Of a stretch of 64,000 bases of DNA, positions 43,716-54,892 are shown piece after piece (position 1 is the stretch's first letter; the number at the start of each line of letters is the position of its first letter). The translations under genes were made by a program, and so were the position numbers. A model generated the notes under the pieces. That model made no database searches. It had not been told where the DNA came from and saw only the letters and a list, made by a program, of their open reading frames with translations. Source of the DNA: Acidiphilium rubrum (GTDB lineage: Bacteria > Pseudomonadota > Alphaproteobacteria > Acetobacterales > Acetobacteraceae); contig NZ_FTNE01000004.1 in assembly GCF_900156265.1 (NCBI RefSeq), positions 124,001-188,000 on the forward strand, in the 5' to 3' direction.

Positions 43716-45677
43716 GTGACTGATCTGTTCGACCAATCCGCCGCATCGGCGGCGTATACCGCCAAGGATATCGAGGTTCTGGAAGGCCTGGAACCGGTCC
43801 GCCGGCGGCCCGGCATGTATATCGGCGGCACCGACGAGGGCGCGTTGCATCACCTCGCCGCCGAACTGCTCGACAATGCGATGGACGAGGCGGTCGCGGG
43901 GCATGCCTCGATGATCGAAATGAGTCTCGCTGCCGGCAACTGGCTGAGCGTGCGCGACAACGGGCGTGGCTACCCGATCGATCCGCATCCGAAATTCAAG
44001 GACAAATCGGCGCTCGAAGTCATTCTCACGACGCTGCACTCGGGCGCCAAATTCTCCGGCAAGGCCTACGCGACATCAGGCGGGTTGCACGGCGTCGGCA
44101 GTTCGGTGGTCAATGCATTGTCCGAGCGGCTGGAAGTCGAGGTTGTGCGCGATCGCGTGCTGTGGAAGCAGGATTATGCGCGGGGCAAGCCGCTGACGCC
44201 GCTGATCAATGCCGGCCCGATGCCGAACCGGCGCGGTACGCTGGTCCGCTTCACCCCCGATCCTGAAATTTTCGGCACGCTGCGGCTCAGCGCGGTTCGG
44301 CTGTACCGGTTATGCCGCTCGAAAGCCTATCTGTTCCGCGGCGTGCGCATCCGCTGGTCGTGCGATCCGGCGTTGATCCCGCCGGGCAGCGAGATCCCGG
44401 CCCAGGCCGAGCTGCATTTTCCCGGCGGGCTGGCCGATTCGCTGGCTGAGGAACTCGGCAGCACGTCAAAACTGGTCGTGCCCGTCTGGGCCGGCTTGGC
44501 CGATCTGCCGGATGCGGCGGGGCGGATCGAATGGGCGTGCGCCTGGCTGGATAACGGCGATGCCGCGCTCGACACCTATTGCAACACGATCCCGACCCCG
44601 CAGGGCGGCACGCATGAGGCGGGGTTTCGCGCGGCGCTGTTGAAGGGGTTGCGTGGCTTCGGCGAGCAGCGGGGCAACAAGCGCACCAGCGTCATCACCG
44701 GCGAGGATGTTACGGGTACTTTGTCGGCCAAGATGTCGCTGTTCATCCGTGATCCGCAGTTTCAAGGCCAGACCAAGGAAAAACTCACCTCGCCGGAAGC
44801 CCAGAAGGTCACCGAAGCCGCGCTGCGCGACCGGTTCGAACATTTCCTTGCCGGCGATCCCGCGAGTGCTGACAATCTGCTGGCCTATGTGATCGAACGC
44901 GCCGAAGAGCGCATCCGGCGCCGCGAGGCGAAGGACACGCCGCGCAAATCGGCGACCAGGCGGTTGCGTCTGCCGGGCAAACTGACCGATTGCACCCGGG
45001 AATCCCGCGAGGATACCGAGATTTTCCTGGTCGAAGGCGATTCCGCGGGCGGGTCGGCCAAGCAGGCGCGCAACCGGGAGACCCAGGCGGTGTTGCCGCT
45101 GCGGGGCAAGATTTTGAACGTCGCTTCGGCTTCGACCGAAAAACTGCGGCAGAATCAGGAGTTGAAAGACCTGATCGAGGCGCTGGGTTGTGGCGTGGGC
45201 GATCGGTTCCGGCTCGACCAGCTGCGCTACGGCCGCATTATCATCATGACCGATGCCGATGTCGATGGCGCGCATATCGCTTCGCTGTTGATGACGTTCT
45301 TTTACCGCGAACTGCCGGAGTTGATCCGCGCCGGGCATGTGTTTCTGGCGCAACCGCCCTTGTTCCGCCTGACCCAGGGCAGCAAATCGGTCTACGCGAT
45401 GGACGATGCGGAGCGTGACCGGTTGCTGAAGACCGCATTCAAGGGCAGCGCGAAGGTCGAGATCAGCCGCTTCAAGGGCCTCGGCGAAATGCCGCCGGCG
45501 ATGCTGAAAGAGACCACCATGGACCCGAAGCGGCGGGTGCTTCTGCGCGTAATGACGCTGCCGGAGGCGCGGGCGGAGACTGCGGAGATGGTCGAGAGCC
45601 TGATGGGGCGCAAGCCGGAGTTACGGTTCCGGTTCATTCAGGATCGGGCGGCGGGGGCAGGGGAGCTGGATGTTTGA
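43716..45677 (+). CDS. parE: DNA topoisomerase IV subunit B
   Basis: 653 residues from the GTG at 43716. The GHKL ATPase domain contains RRRPGMYIGGTD, ELLDNAMDEAV and GGLHGVGSSVVNALS. The TOPRIM domain has EGDSAGGSAKQARNR, PLRGKILNV and the IMTDADVDGAHI metal site, followed by RFKGLGEM. With ParC it decatenates daughter chromosomes. The frame is open a little further upstream (43674), but the family starts near TDLFDQ. Confidence 0.95.
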   Translation: MTDLFDQSAASAAYTAKDIEVLEGLEPVRRRPGMYIGGTDEGALHHLAAELLDNAMDEAVAGHASMIEMSLAAGNWLSVRDNGRGYPIDPHPKFKDKSALEVILTTLHSGAKFSGKAYATSGGLHGVGSSVVNALSERLEVEVVRDRVLWKQDYARGKPLTPLINAGPMPNRRGTLVRFTPDPEIFGTLRLSAVRLYRLCRSKAYLFRGVRIRWSCDPALIPPGSEIPAQAELHFPGGLADSLAEELGSTSKLVVPVWAGLADLPDAAGRIEWACAWLDNGDAALDTYCNTIPTPQGGTHEAGFRAALLKGLRGFGEQRGNKRTSVITGEDVTGTLSAKMSLFIRDPQFQGQTKEKLTSPEAQKVTEAALRDRFEHFLAGDPASADNLLAYVIERAEERIRRREAKDTPRKSATRRLRLPGKLTDCTRESREDTEIFLVEGDSAGGSAKQARNRETQAVLPLRGKILNVASASTEKLRQNQELKDLIEALGCGVGDRFRLDQLRYGRIIIMTDADVDGAHIASLLMTFFYRELPELIRAGHVFLAQPPLFRLTQGSKSVYAMDDAERDRLLKTAFKGSAKVEISRFKGLGEMPPAMLKETTMDPKRRVLLRVMTLPEARAETAEMVESLMGRKPELRFRFIQDRAAGAGELDV

Positions 45678-45727
45678 GGGCCGCCATAAGGACGAGGCGA
45701 TTGCCTACGCCATATTTAATTCGGCCT

Positions 45728-46183
45728 TCACTGCCCAGCGACAAACTGACGAATGATGTTTCCCGCGCGTGGAAAATCAGCCGGAATCGTGGCGGGTCCT
45801 TTGTTGCGGCGCTCGCCAATCAACTGCGCGAGATCGGAGACGTTGGAACTCCATGATATATCGCTGACGCGAGCGACTTCGCGCAGAAAGCTGGTTTGGT
45901 GATCGCCCGCTCCGCGCGGATTAGGGAATGCAACAAAGGGTTTTCGCGCGATTAAAAGCTGGATCACTGTAGCGCCCCCATGCGAGATGACGAGCGTTGC
46001 CTGGTCGATCAGGTCGGCAATACTGGGTCGGCCGATAAACTGCTCGCCGTTCGCGAGTTGATATTTAGACTGGCCGGTTTGGCAGATCAGCGGCTCGCCG
46101 AGTTTGCCCTGACCAGCGAGTTGATCAATTTCACGCAGTAATTCATCGAACGGCATTGTGGTGCCGACTGTCACGAAGATCAT
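45728..46183 (-). CDS. Alg13/PssE-like glycosyltransferase catalytic subunit
   Basis: 151 residues. MIFVTVGTTMPFDELLREID and VISHGGATVIQLLIARKPFVAFP are the two nucleotide-sugar-binding signatures of the Alg13/PssE type (C-terminal half of a GT-B enzyme). Such proteins work only with an Alg14/PssD membrane partner, which is the next gene upstream with a 4-base overlap. Together they probably add the second sugar to a lipid-linked precursor. It converges with parE. Confidence 0.87.
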   Translation of the reverse strand: MIFVTVGTTMPFDELLREIDQLAGQGKLGEPLICQTGQSKYQLANGEQFIGRPSIADLIDQATLVISHGGATVIQLLIARKPFVAFPNPRGAGDHQTSFLREVARVSDISWSSNVSDLAQLIGERRNKGPATIPADFPRAGNIIRQFVAGQ

Positions 46184-46680
46184 AGAATACTGCCTAATTC
46201 ACTGGCGGGGTAGCGTTCTTGCAATTTTGGCCATTGCACGAGAAAGCGTGACGACAAGCGCAGGTGATAAATCATGCGGCCCGTGTTCGAGAGTTTATCG
46301 ACGCGCGTGATACTCTCGATATAGACGGATCTGCAGCGCGTCGATCGGCCGGCGAGCAGCATTGGCACAGCGTGGCTACATCCTATTGCGATGATAACAT
46401 CGATCGCTTCGGTGCGGATCACACGGCGCGTGGTCATGAAAGTCTTTATGAAGGCATCAATGCTGCGCAGATATGAGCGCTGGGTCATCGAGGAAAACGA
46501 GGGTACTTCATAGCGCACTCCAGGCGGGATACCGGGCTCACCCGGTTCGCCGCCGAACCTGGTTGCAAGGTAAACGAATCGAAAACCAGACTCGATTTCC
46601 CGCAACAAGCATTGCGTCTCGAAGGTAAATCCGCCGCCCGATAAAATGATTAACGCGATCGGCTTTGAATTTTTTGTCAT
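46180..46680 (-). CDS. Alg14/PssD-like glycosyltransferase membrane-anchor subunit
   Basis: 166 residues starting MTKNSKPIALIILSGGGFTF, the glycine-rich opening of Alg14/PssD. It continues with a segment containing IIAIGCSHAVPMLLAG and YIESITRVDKLSNTG, the Alg14-typical region. It recruits the Alg13-like subunit encoded immediately downstream. The DNA becomes A+T-rich just upstream, unlike the flanking chromosome. Confidence 0.85.
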   Translation of the reverse strand: MTKNSKPIALIILSGGGFTFETQCLLREIESGFRFVYLATRFGGEPGEPGIPPGVRYEVPSFSSMTQRSYLRSIDAFIKTFMTTRRVIRTEAIDVIIAIGCSHAVPMLLAGRSTRCRSVYIESITRVDKLSNTGRMIYHLRLSSRFLVQWPKLQERYPASELGSIL

Positions 46681-46775
46681 ACGTCTAACTGAAAAAATCC
46701 AATCTTATACAAACATTGATCTACTTTTTGAACGTTTAAAAATCTGTATAAATTCGCATTGAGTAATATTTCTAT

Positions 46776-48494
46776 TTATAATTCCATCAATTCAAAAATA
46801 TAATTTAAAACACACAACCTCTGAAACTGAGATGCATCTTTAATTTTTTCTGGCTGAACAAAACTATCTGTAGCGGATGGATCTGATTTGATCGTCGTCG
46901 TAAGGTATTGTTCAGATATTTCTAATGGAAATTGACCTCGTTTCTCTAAAAAGTACTTTATTTTGAAATTATAGGGCCTGGCTATAATCGGCTGTACTAG
47001 AAGTCTTAAATCGCCCAATCGCCGCCGCCACGGCGGATCACGGTCGAATGCATAGCCGTGTGACGACATATGGGCGGCGATTGTGGGCGACAGTGCGTTG
47101 ATCAGGCGACCTTGGAACACGCCGAAATGCTTCAGGGCCAGCGGCACTTGCAGAGCCGCGCTGACGATCGCGGGTTCGAGGTAGGGGGTGGCACGGTGGC
47201 CGAAGCGATTGTCGAGGCTGGTGTCGCGCCCGAACCAGGAGCGGCAACGCAGATGGGGATAGAGGCTCTGAACATGCGCGCGGGTGAGGTGCGGGCGGTC
47301 GAGGTCGAACAAGGTGATGATTTTGCGGCTGAGATTGGCTTCGTATTCGGCCTGCAGTCGCGGATCGACCAGAATGGCGGGATCATAGCCGCTGAAGAAC
47401 GCGCGGACAAAGCTTTTCACGCTCATCGACTGGCCGCGGAATTTGAAGAAATTACGGAATACCTCGCCGCCACCGCCGTTCATGATAACGCCGTCGCCGG
47501 CACAACGGTCGATCCGGGCGTAGTTTTCGGAATCCGAGCAGAACATCCAGTATTGTGAAAACCCATCGTTCATTTCGGCACTGGCGCGCAGCATTTCGGG
47601 AAAGGTTTCGAGGGTGACCGGGCGGATGCGCGTCTTGTCGATATGTTCAAAGCTGACACCTTCGGCGCGGGCAAGTGCCGCGGCGTGGCGGACGTCCGGC
47701 GCATCTTCGGCGCCGTAGACGAAAAGATGCGGTTCGACACCGCAGTCGCGCGCGAGGGCGAGCAGCAGGCGGCTGTCGTAGCCGCCGGAGAAGCTGATGC
47801 GGATGCGATTATCGAACGCGGAGGCATAATCGCGCATCGTGGCGCGCAGGCTGGCGAGGCTACGTTCGATCAATTCGCCGATCGGCGCGGGGCGTTCGGC
47901 CTCGATCAGGCGGGGACGGGCGATATGTCGGCGGTTGGTATCCGCGAAGTCGATGGTTTCGCCGAGGTCGAGCCGGTCGATTTCGGTGACCGGCGTGCCG
48001 GTGCCGAGGGTGACGCCGCCGATGACGTATTCGAGACATTCCGCGGCACGGATGCTGCGACGCGGCAGGCAAGCGGCAAGTGCGAGGAACGCGGTGCTGA
48101 ACAGGGTGCGGCGATCGTCGATATAGAGTTCGTACGTGCCGTGTGGGTCGGCATGGAGTGTGGTTCGACCCTGGCGGCTGATCAGCAGGAGATAGGCACC
48201 CCGGCATCGGTCCCGAGGCGGGTCGGGGTGGGTAAAATACGCGCGCAGGGCTTCGATGCCGGTTTTGCCCTGAAACAGAAAGGTGCCGACGGCGAGGGCG
48301 AAATCGCCATTGTCGAATTGCAGGATCGTGGGCGTTGTTCGGCGATATTTCGGGTAGACGTCGATCAGCAGATGATCAGTTTCGACGGTGACCGGGTCGG
48401 TCAGCCCGGCGCGCGCGAAATGCGGGCGAGCGATGCCGGCCAGAGCTTTGCGATGCGCCAAGCTCGGATCAGCAGTGATAAATAGCCCGCCCAT
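46776..48494 (-). CDS. asparagine-synthase-like protein lacking the glutaminase cysteine
   Basis: 572 residues from the ATG at 48494. The N-terminus MGGLFITADPS has no Cys2, so the glutamine amidotransferase half cannot work in the usual way. The C-terminal AsnB-type domain keeps the PP-loop SGGYDS (236-241) and SFEHIDKTRIRP. Related proteins occur in antibiotic, capsule and lasso-peptide loci, where they form amides or beta-lactams from activated acids. Here the neighbours suggest a sugar or polymer substrate (inferred). The last ~70 codons are A+T-rich. Confidence 0.78.
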   Translation of the reverse strand: MGGLFITADPSLAHRKALAGIARPHFARAGLTDPVTVETDHLLIDVYPKYRRTTPTILQFDNGDFALAVGTFLFQGKTGIEALRAYFTHPDPPRDRCRGAYLLLISRQGRTTLHADPHGTYELYIDDRRTLFSTAFLALAACLPRRSIRAAECLEYVIGGVTLGTGTPVTEIDRLDLGETIDFADTNRRHIARPRLIEAERPAPIGELIERSLASLRATMRDYASAFDNRIRISFSGGYDSRLLLALARDCGVEPHLFVYGAEDAPDVRHAAALARAEGVSFEHIDKTRIRPVTLETFPEMLRASAEMNDGFSQYWMFCSDSENYARIDRCAGDGVIMNGGGGEVFRNFFKFRGQSMSVKSFVRAFFSGYDPAILVDPRLQAEYEANLSRKIITLFDLDRPHLTRAHVQSLYPHLRCRSWFGRDTSLDNRFGHRATPYLEPAIVSAALQVPLALKHFGVFQGRLINALSPTIAAHMSSHGYAFDRDPPWRRRLGDLRLLVQPIIARPYNFKIKYFLEKRGQFPLEISEQYLTTTIKSDPSATDSFVQPEKIKDASQFQRLCVLNYIFELMEL

Positions 48495-48499
48495 ATTCG

Positions 48500-50587
48500 T
48501 CAGTGAGCCTTGCGCGATGAGAGCGGAACAACCCAGAATTGTTCGGTGGTTTCGTAGCCTTGCATGTCGATAAACGGCGCACCGCTGTGTAGCAACCAAT
48601 CATAGGCTTGAAGCGCTTCGGCGGAATGCGTGGCGTTATAGACGCTGGCAAGTGCCGCTAGGCGCGTGAGCCCGTAGTCTCCAATGCTATGCGCCCAGCC
48701 TGTGCCATTTGCCTGACCACCATCACGGGTATCTTGATCGAGTTGAGCCCATGTCGTTGCTATTTGCTTGGAATTTTTGTTTTGAATGAACAGGTTATAC
48801 GAAATGCCGTTATGACGGTTATAACCAGTCGTTTTTGTCAGGAGACTGCCGGCAAGAAAGTGATCTTCCCATAACAGAATTTTTCGGGCGCCTGATATTC
48901 CCTGGAAAGCCATTGTTGCCATTGTAGTTGCAAAATAATCTTGTTGCCACGGCGCAAAGGCGTTGGTTCCGCTTCCGTACGTTCCCACTACATAACCATA
49001 GATATCTCCTTGCTGCTTGGTCCAGAGCGGGATGCTCTTTTCGAGAAAGGCCATGTTGTTCTTTATCACATGCTGAAAATAATGGCGCATCGGAGACCCA
49101 TCAGGATTGATATAAGCGGCGTCTGCCACCTCGCGCAGACTCCAGGCGGCGCCGCGGACTTGTTCGCTTGGGCCGACAATGATGCCTTCACCATTGTTGC
49201 GAGCTTGTGGCGCAGGCCATTGGCCCACTTCAGAATAATCAGCCTCGGCGTTCTGTTGGTCGAGGTAGTAGCGCCGGCCGGTCAGCAAGTAAGGGATATA
49301 TGACAGATCTGGCTCATGGGCGACGTCGAGCGCCCAGCCGGTCTTTCCATCCACTTGCTGAGTCAAGCCAGTGGTGTAGGGAGCCGAGCCGCCGCGACCA
49401 TCGACCCACAGATTGGGGAAATCCGCTGTGGTCACGAATTCGCCGGTTTTGGGATAGAAAAAATGCCACGGCACCGCACCCGCGGCATCGGCCTGCCCCA
49501 TGGCATATTCGGCGGCAACCGGATTCTGGGTGATCAACCAGATCGTGTTGGCTGCGTTGGTCGGCCCTATATCACCGCGACCACCGACGCCGGGCATGTA
49601 TTGCGTGACGCCGTTCACCGCTAATGGCGCATCCCACCCCGGTGCCGTGATCGATTTCAATTCGTCGACGAGCGTGCTGCGAGTCATCCCCACTTTCAAC
49701 TCATACGCAGGCACAATGCCGATCCGCTCCATCGCCGCGACATCGTGCACCACGTTGATCGGGGCGCGGCCGCCGGAGCGGATGATCGTGTGCCAGTCCT
49801 GGTACTGGAATTGGTGAATGTGCGGCACTGCGAACACCGGCTTGCCGTTCTGGGCGATGATGATGCCGTAGGTTTCGGTACCCCCTTTCGGGCTCATCGC
49901 GATGTCGTTGTTCAGTTGCACATCCGCCGCCACGCTGCCGCTTGCGTATGCGCGGATATCCAGCACCAGCCGCAGCGAGCCTTGGATGTGCCGTGAGACC
50001 CGGGTTTCCGAAACCAGCGGGCCGGCGAGCCAAGGCGAGGTTTGCCCGGCGGCCCGGGCTTTGGCGAGCAGCTTGGCGGCGTATACGGTCACGTAGCGCG
50101 TCGGCATGCCGGGGTCGTTCAGCGCGAGGGTGATGGTGATGTCGTGTTTTTCCAGCGCGGGCATGATCGCGACGGTGCCCGGGGTCGGCGCGGCCTTGCG
50201 CAGCATGACCGGCGCATCGGCGCCGCTGGCCATCGCCGGGGCGCGCAGGGTCACCACGCCGAACAACACCGAACCATCCGGATAGCGGTTCTTGACATCG
50301 ATCTGCGCGGGTTCGCTCTTGCCGCCGACCATTGCGGTGATCGCTTCGCCCTTGGGCAACTGCCCGCGCGCGAACACGGTGCCGAAGGTGATATAGCGCG
50401 GTGTAATCGCGTGGGTCAGGGTGTTTTCCAACACCACACCCACCAGGTCGCCCGGTGCGGTGGGTTGCGGCACGGCGGGTGCCCGGATCAGGTCCGCGGC
50501 CAGAACAGTGCCGTTGAGCGCCAGCGCCGCGCTGCAAGCGAGGCATATGCTGGCGATGCCTGCCCTGATCCGCCGATGCCGTTTCAT
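48500..50587 (-). CDS. large secreted protein, possible RIFT-barrel/rhamnogalacturonan-lyase-like
   Basis: 695 residues with signal peptide (IASICLACSAALALNGTVLA). The N-terminal part, with GVVLENTLTHAITPRYITFG, KNRYPDGSVLFGVVTLR and DIRAYASGSVAADVQLNNDI, reminds me of the RIFT-barrel domains of exo-rhamnogalacturonan-lyase-like proteins. The C-terminal half is rich in Trp, Tyr and Asn and looks like an alpha/alpha-barrel. I cannot confirm an activity. The stop is 5 bases before the asparagine-synthase-like start, so the two are probably one transcript with the Alg13/14 pair. Confidence 0.65.
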   Translation of the reverse strand: MKRHRRIRAGIASICLACSAALALNGTVLAADLIRAPAVPQPTAPGDLVGVVLENTLTHAITPRYITFGTVFARGQLPKGEAITAMVGGKSEPAQIDVKNRYPDGSVLFGVVTLRAPAMASGADAPVMLRKAAPTPGTVAIMPALEKHDITITLALNDPGMPTRYVTVYAAKLLAKARAAGQTSPWLAGPLVSETRVSRHIQGSLRLVLDIRAYASGSVAADVQLNNDIAMSPKGGTETYGIIIAQNGKPVFAVPHIHQFQYQDWHTIIRSGGRAPINVVHDVAAMERIGIVPAYELKVGMTRSTLVDELKSITAPGWDAPLAVNGVTQYMPGVGGRGDIGPTNAANTIWLITQNPVAAEYAMGQADAAGAVPWHFFYPKTGEFVTTADFPNLWVDGRGGSAPYTTGLTQQVDGKTGWALDVAHEPDLSYIPYLLTGRRYYLDQQNAEADYSEVGQWPAPQARNNGEGIIVGPSEQVRGAAWSLREVADAAYINPDGSPMRHYFQHVIKNNMAFLEKSIPLWTKQQGDIYGYVVGTYGSGTNAFAPWQQDYFATTMATMAFQGISGARKILLWEDHFLAGSLLTKTTGYNRHNGISYNLFIQNKNSKQIATTWAQLDQDTRDGGQANGTGWAHSIGDYGLTRLAALASVYNATHSAEALQAYDWLLHSGAPFIDMQGYETTEQFWVVPLSSRKAH

Positions 50588-50648
50588 GCAACCTCCGTGT
50601 ATGTCCCCGCGCTATCGTGCCCGAACTGGCGATGCGGCGCCAGAGCGT

Positions 50649-52076
50649 CTAGCCGGCCGGGTCGGTTTCGATCGGCCAGTCCATCGCGGCGAGGCGGCCC
50701 GGTGCGAGCAGCGACATGACGATACCGAGGGCGAACAATGCCGCCGCGCAGCCGACCGCCCAGAGCGCCGGGCCGTGGTCGAGCACGCCGAACCCCAGCA
50801 GCGCCATTACCGCAAACGCGCCCGCCATGGCGAACATGAGCGTGACGCCCTTGCCGCCAAGTTCGCGCCAGAGCAGAGGCAATGCCGGCGCGTGGCTGGC
50901 ACCGAACACTGCGCCGAAGGTGCAAAATGCCACCGGTATCGCCTGGATCGGTGTAACGACGCCGAGCGACAACGCAACGGTGACGACCACGAGCGCGTTG
51001 ATCAGGCTGATTTCGATCATATTGGTGCGAAACGCCCGCACCATGGCGGCGGCGAAACCGCTGCGGCCACCATAGCGCCCCGCCATATAGAGCGCGGGCC
51101 AGTCACCACGGCTGATCAGCCATTGGCCGCTGCCGAACAACCCGAGCGCCACGCCGAACCCGATCGATTGTGGCGCCTGCTTGATCAGCGCGGCGATGAA
51201 ATCATGGCCGGTGATCCAGGCGAACGCCGGCATGTAAAGAAGTAGAACGCCGATCTGAATACAGGTGACGATCAGCAGGCCGATCGGGCCCAGCGCGATG
51301 CCGAGCATGGCAGGCAACGGCTGCACCGGCATGAAGCCGGGTTTCCAGGTCATGATCCGGCCGATCGGCCGCAGGATCGTGCGCAGAGCGCCGGTTCGCG
51401 GCGCGGCGGCGGCACGATCGGCGCGATCCGCTTGCGCTTCGTCCTGGCTCGCCGCCCGTGCGGGGACATAGCGCAGGCCGGAGACGACGAGTGAAACCGC
51501 GAGACCGGTGATCAACAACGCGATCGGTGCCGGCGCAAAGACGACGTATGCGAGATAATGCGGCTGTGATCCGACGAACATGACGGGTAGAAACAGGAGT
51601 CCCCGAAGCCGTGTGACCCCCTTGGCCTGTCCGGTCGCCCCCCCGCTGCTGAACGCGGCACCGGTCGCCATGGCCAGCGCAGCCAGCGCGAGCGCGCCGG
51701 CAATGGGGGCGCCGAACCCTATCAGAGGGATCGCGAACAGGGCGGTCAGGATCACCAAGGTGATGGCAACGGCGCTGAGTTCGGCCGATTTCAGATCGGG
51801 GATGGCGGTTGCAAGATTGGACCGCACCTGCCGCCAATAATGCATCGTAAAACAGGCCGGCACGTAGAAAGCGACATACCACCAGAAAAACAGGAACATC
51901 GAGCGATGCAGGAACAACGCCTGAATACCGCCAATCGCTACGATCGCCGCCGCCTTCGGCGCGCTGATCGCACCCGCGGCCAGCATGCAGCCGGCGGAGG
52001 CCAGCATCGGGTTCTCGCGCACGAACACTGGCGAGGCGTAGTTGCGCAGCGCGGCCGCGGCGAGGCGCGGCTTCAT
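50649..52076 (-). CDS. ABC transporter membrane protein
   Basis: 475 residues with ten or more hydrophobic helices and a central polar stretch (about 205-240, Ala/Arg/Asp-rich). No named permease domain is recognisable. The 4-base overlap with the ATPase gene upstream identifies it as its membrane partner. Substrate unknown. Confidence 0.7.
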   Translation of the reverse strand: MKPRLAAAALRNYASPVFVRENPMLASAGCMLAAGAISAPKAAAIVAIGGIQALFLHRSMFLFFWWYVAFYVPACFTMHYWRQVRSNLATAIPDLKSAELSAVAITLVILTALFAIPLIGFGAPIAGALALAALAMATGAAFSSGGATGQAKGVTRLRGLLFLPVMFVGSQPHYLAYVVFAPAPIALLITGLAVSLVVSGLRYVPARAASQDEAQADRADRAAAAPRTGALRTILRPIGRIMTWKPGFMPVQPLPAMLGIALGPIGLLIVTCIQIGVLLLYMPAFAWITGHDFIAALIKQAPQSIGFGVALGLFGSGQWLISRGDWPALYMAGRYGGRSGFAAAMVRAFRTNMIEISLINALVVVTVALSLGVVTPIQAIPVAFCTFGAVFGASHAPALPLLWRELGGKGVTLMFAMAGAFAVMALLGFGVLDHGPALWAVGCAAALFALGIVMSLLAPGRLAAMDWPIETDPAG

Positions 52077-52945
52077 CGGGTCATTTCCAGAAATGCCGTT
52101 TCCAGATCGGGGATGCGCACGTCGGGCGCTGCCCCGAGCGTCGCGGCCAGCGCGGCGGCGCTTGCCTCGTCCCAGCCATCGACCAGCAAGGCGCCCGTGT
52201 CACGATCTTCGGCAAGGCACGAGACGTGTTGCGGCAACGCGTCGCGCGGTGCGGCCACCCAGCGCGCGGAGGTGCGGAACCGCGCCATCGGCGTATCGTG
52301 GATGATGCTGCCGTGCCGCATGAAAATCGCGCGGGTCGCGATTTTTTCGAGGTCGGAGAGAATATGCGAGGAAATCAGCACGCTCCGCCCCTCCTGCGCG
52401 CAGAATCTGGTCAGCAGCGCCATGAAATCGCGGCGCGCCTGCGGGTCGAGGCTCGCGACCGGCTCATCCAGGATCAGCAGATCCGGCGCATGGCGCATCG
52501 CCAGCACGATCGCGAGGCGCTGTTTCTGGCCACCGGAGAGGGATTTGACCCGCGCCTTCGGGTCAAGCCCGGCCCAGTCCAGCAGCCAGGGCGGCGGCGC
52601 GCCCGGTTCCTGCGCATAGAATTTGCCAAGATAAGTGATCAGCTCGCCGACCCGGAACCAGCCGAACCCGCTCATGGTCTGCGGCACGAAGCCGGTGCGG
52701 CCGCGCAGCGCCGGCGACAATTCGGCCGCCGTTTCACCAAACAACCTGATCGAGCCGGCGGAGGGCAGCAGAAACCCCAGCAGGCAGCCGATCAACGTGG
52801 TCTTGCCCGCACCGTTCGGGCCGAGCAGGCCGACGATTTCACCAGGGCCGACGGTGAACGTCACGTCGGCCAAGGCGATCCGCGTGCCGAATTGCTTGCC
52901 CAGCGCCTCGGCCGCGATGAACGGTCCGGCGTATCCTTCAGACAT
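52073..52945 (-). CDS. ABC transporter ATP-binding protein
   Basis: 290 residues. Walker A GPNGAGKTT (42-50), Q-loop near FVPQT, signature LSGGQ (136-140), Walker B LLILDEP (156-162) and H-loop SSHILSDLEK are all present, as in CcmA/NatA-type exporters. A C-terminal ~70-residue extension is typical of that class. It energises the membrane protein encoded directly downstream. Confidence 0.9.
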   Translation of the reverse strand: MSEGYAGPFIAAEALGKQFGTRIALADVTFTVGPGEIVGLLGPNGAGKTTLIGCLLGFLLPSAGSIRLFGETAAELSPALRGRTGFVPQTMSGFGWFRVGELITYLGKFYAQEPGAPPPWLLDWAGLDPKARVKSLSGGQKQRLAIVLAMRHAPDLLILDEPVASLDPQARRDFMALLTRFCAQEGRSVLISSHILSDLEKIATRAIFMRHGSIIHDTPMARFRTSARWVAAPRDALPQHVSCLAEDRDTGALLVDGWDEASAAALAATLGAAPDVRIPDLETAFLEMTR

Positions 52946-53000
52946 TATGCCTCTCCTGCGTTTGACGCAGGCTATGGGATCGAGGTCGCGTAAGTCAAAG

Positions 53001-53041
53001 AAAAGGCTTCTTTTTTATATAAAAGAAGCAAAAAATTTTCG
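53001..53041 (+). repeat. dispersed A/T hairpin element, copy G
   Basis: Arms GCTTCTTTT (53006-53014) and AAAAGAAGC (53021-53029), loop TTATAT, then AAAAAATTTTCG. It sits between the ABC ATPase start and the enolase stop, downstream of enolase as transcribed. Confidence 0.75.
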
Positions 53042-53064
53042 TGAATTGATAACCATGGCTTCGC

Positions 53065-54890
<1,826 letters not shown>

Positions 54891-54892
54891 TC

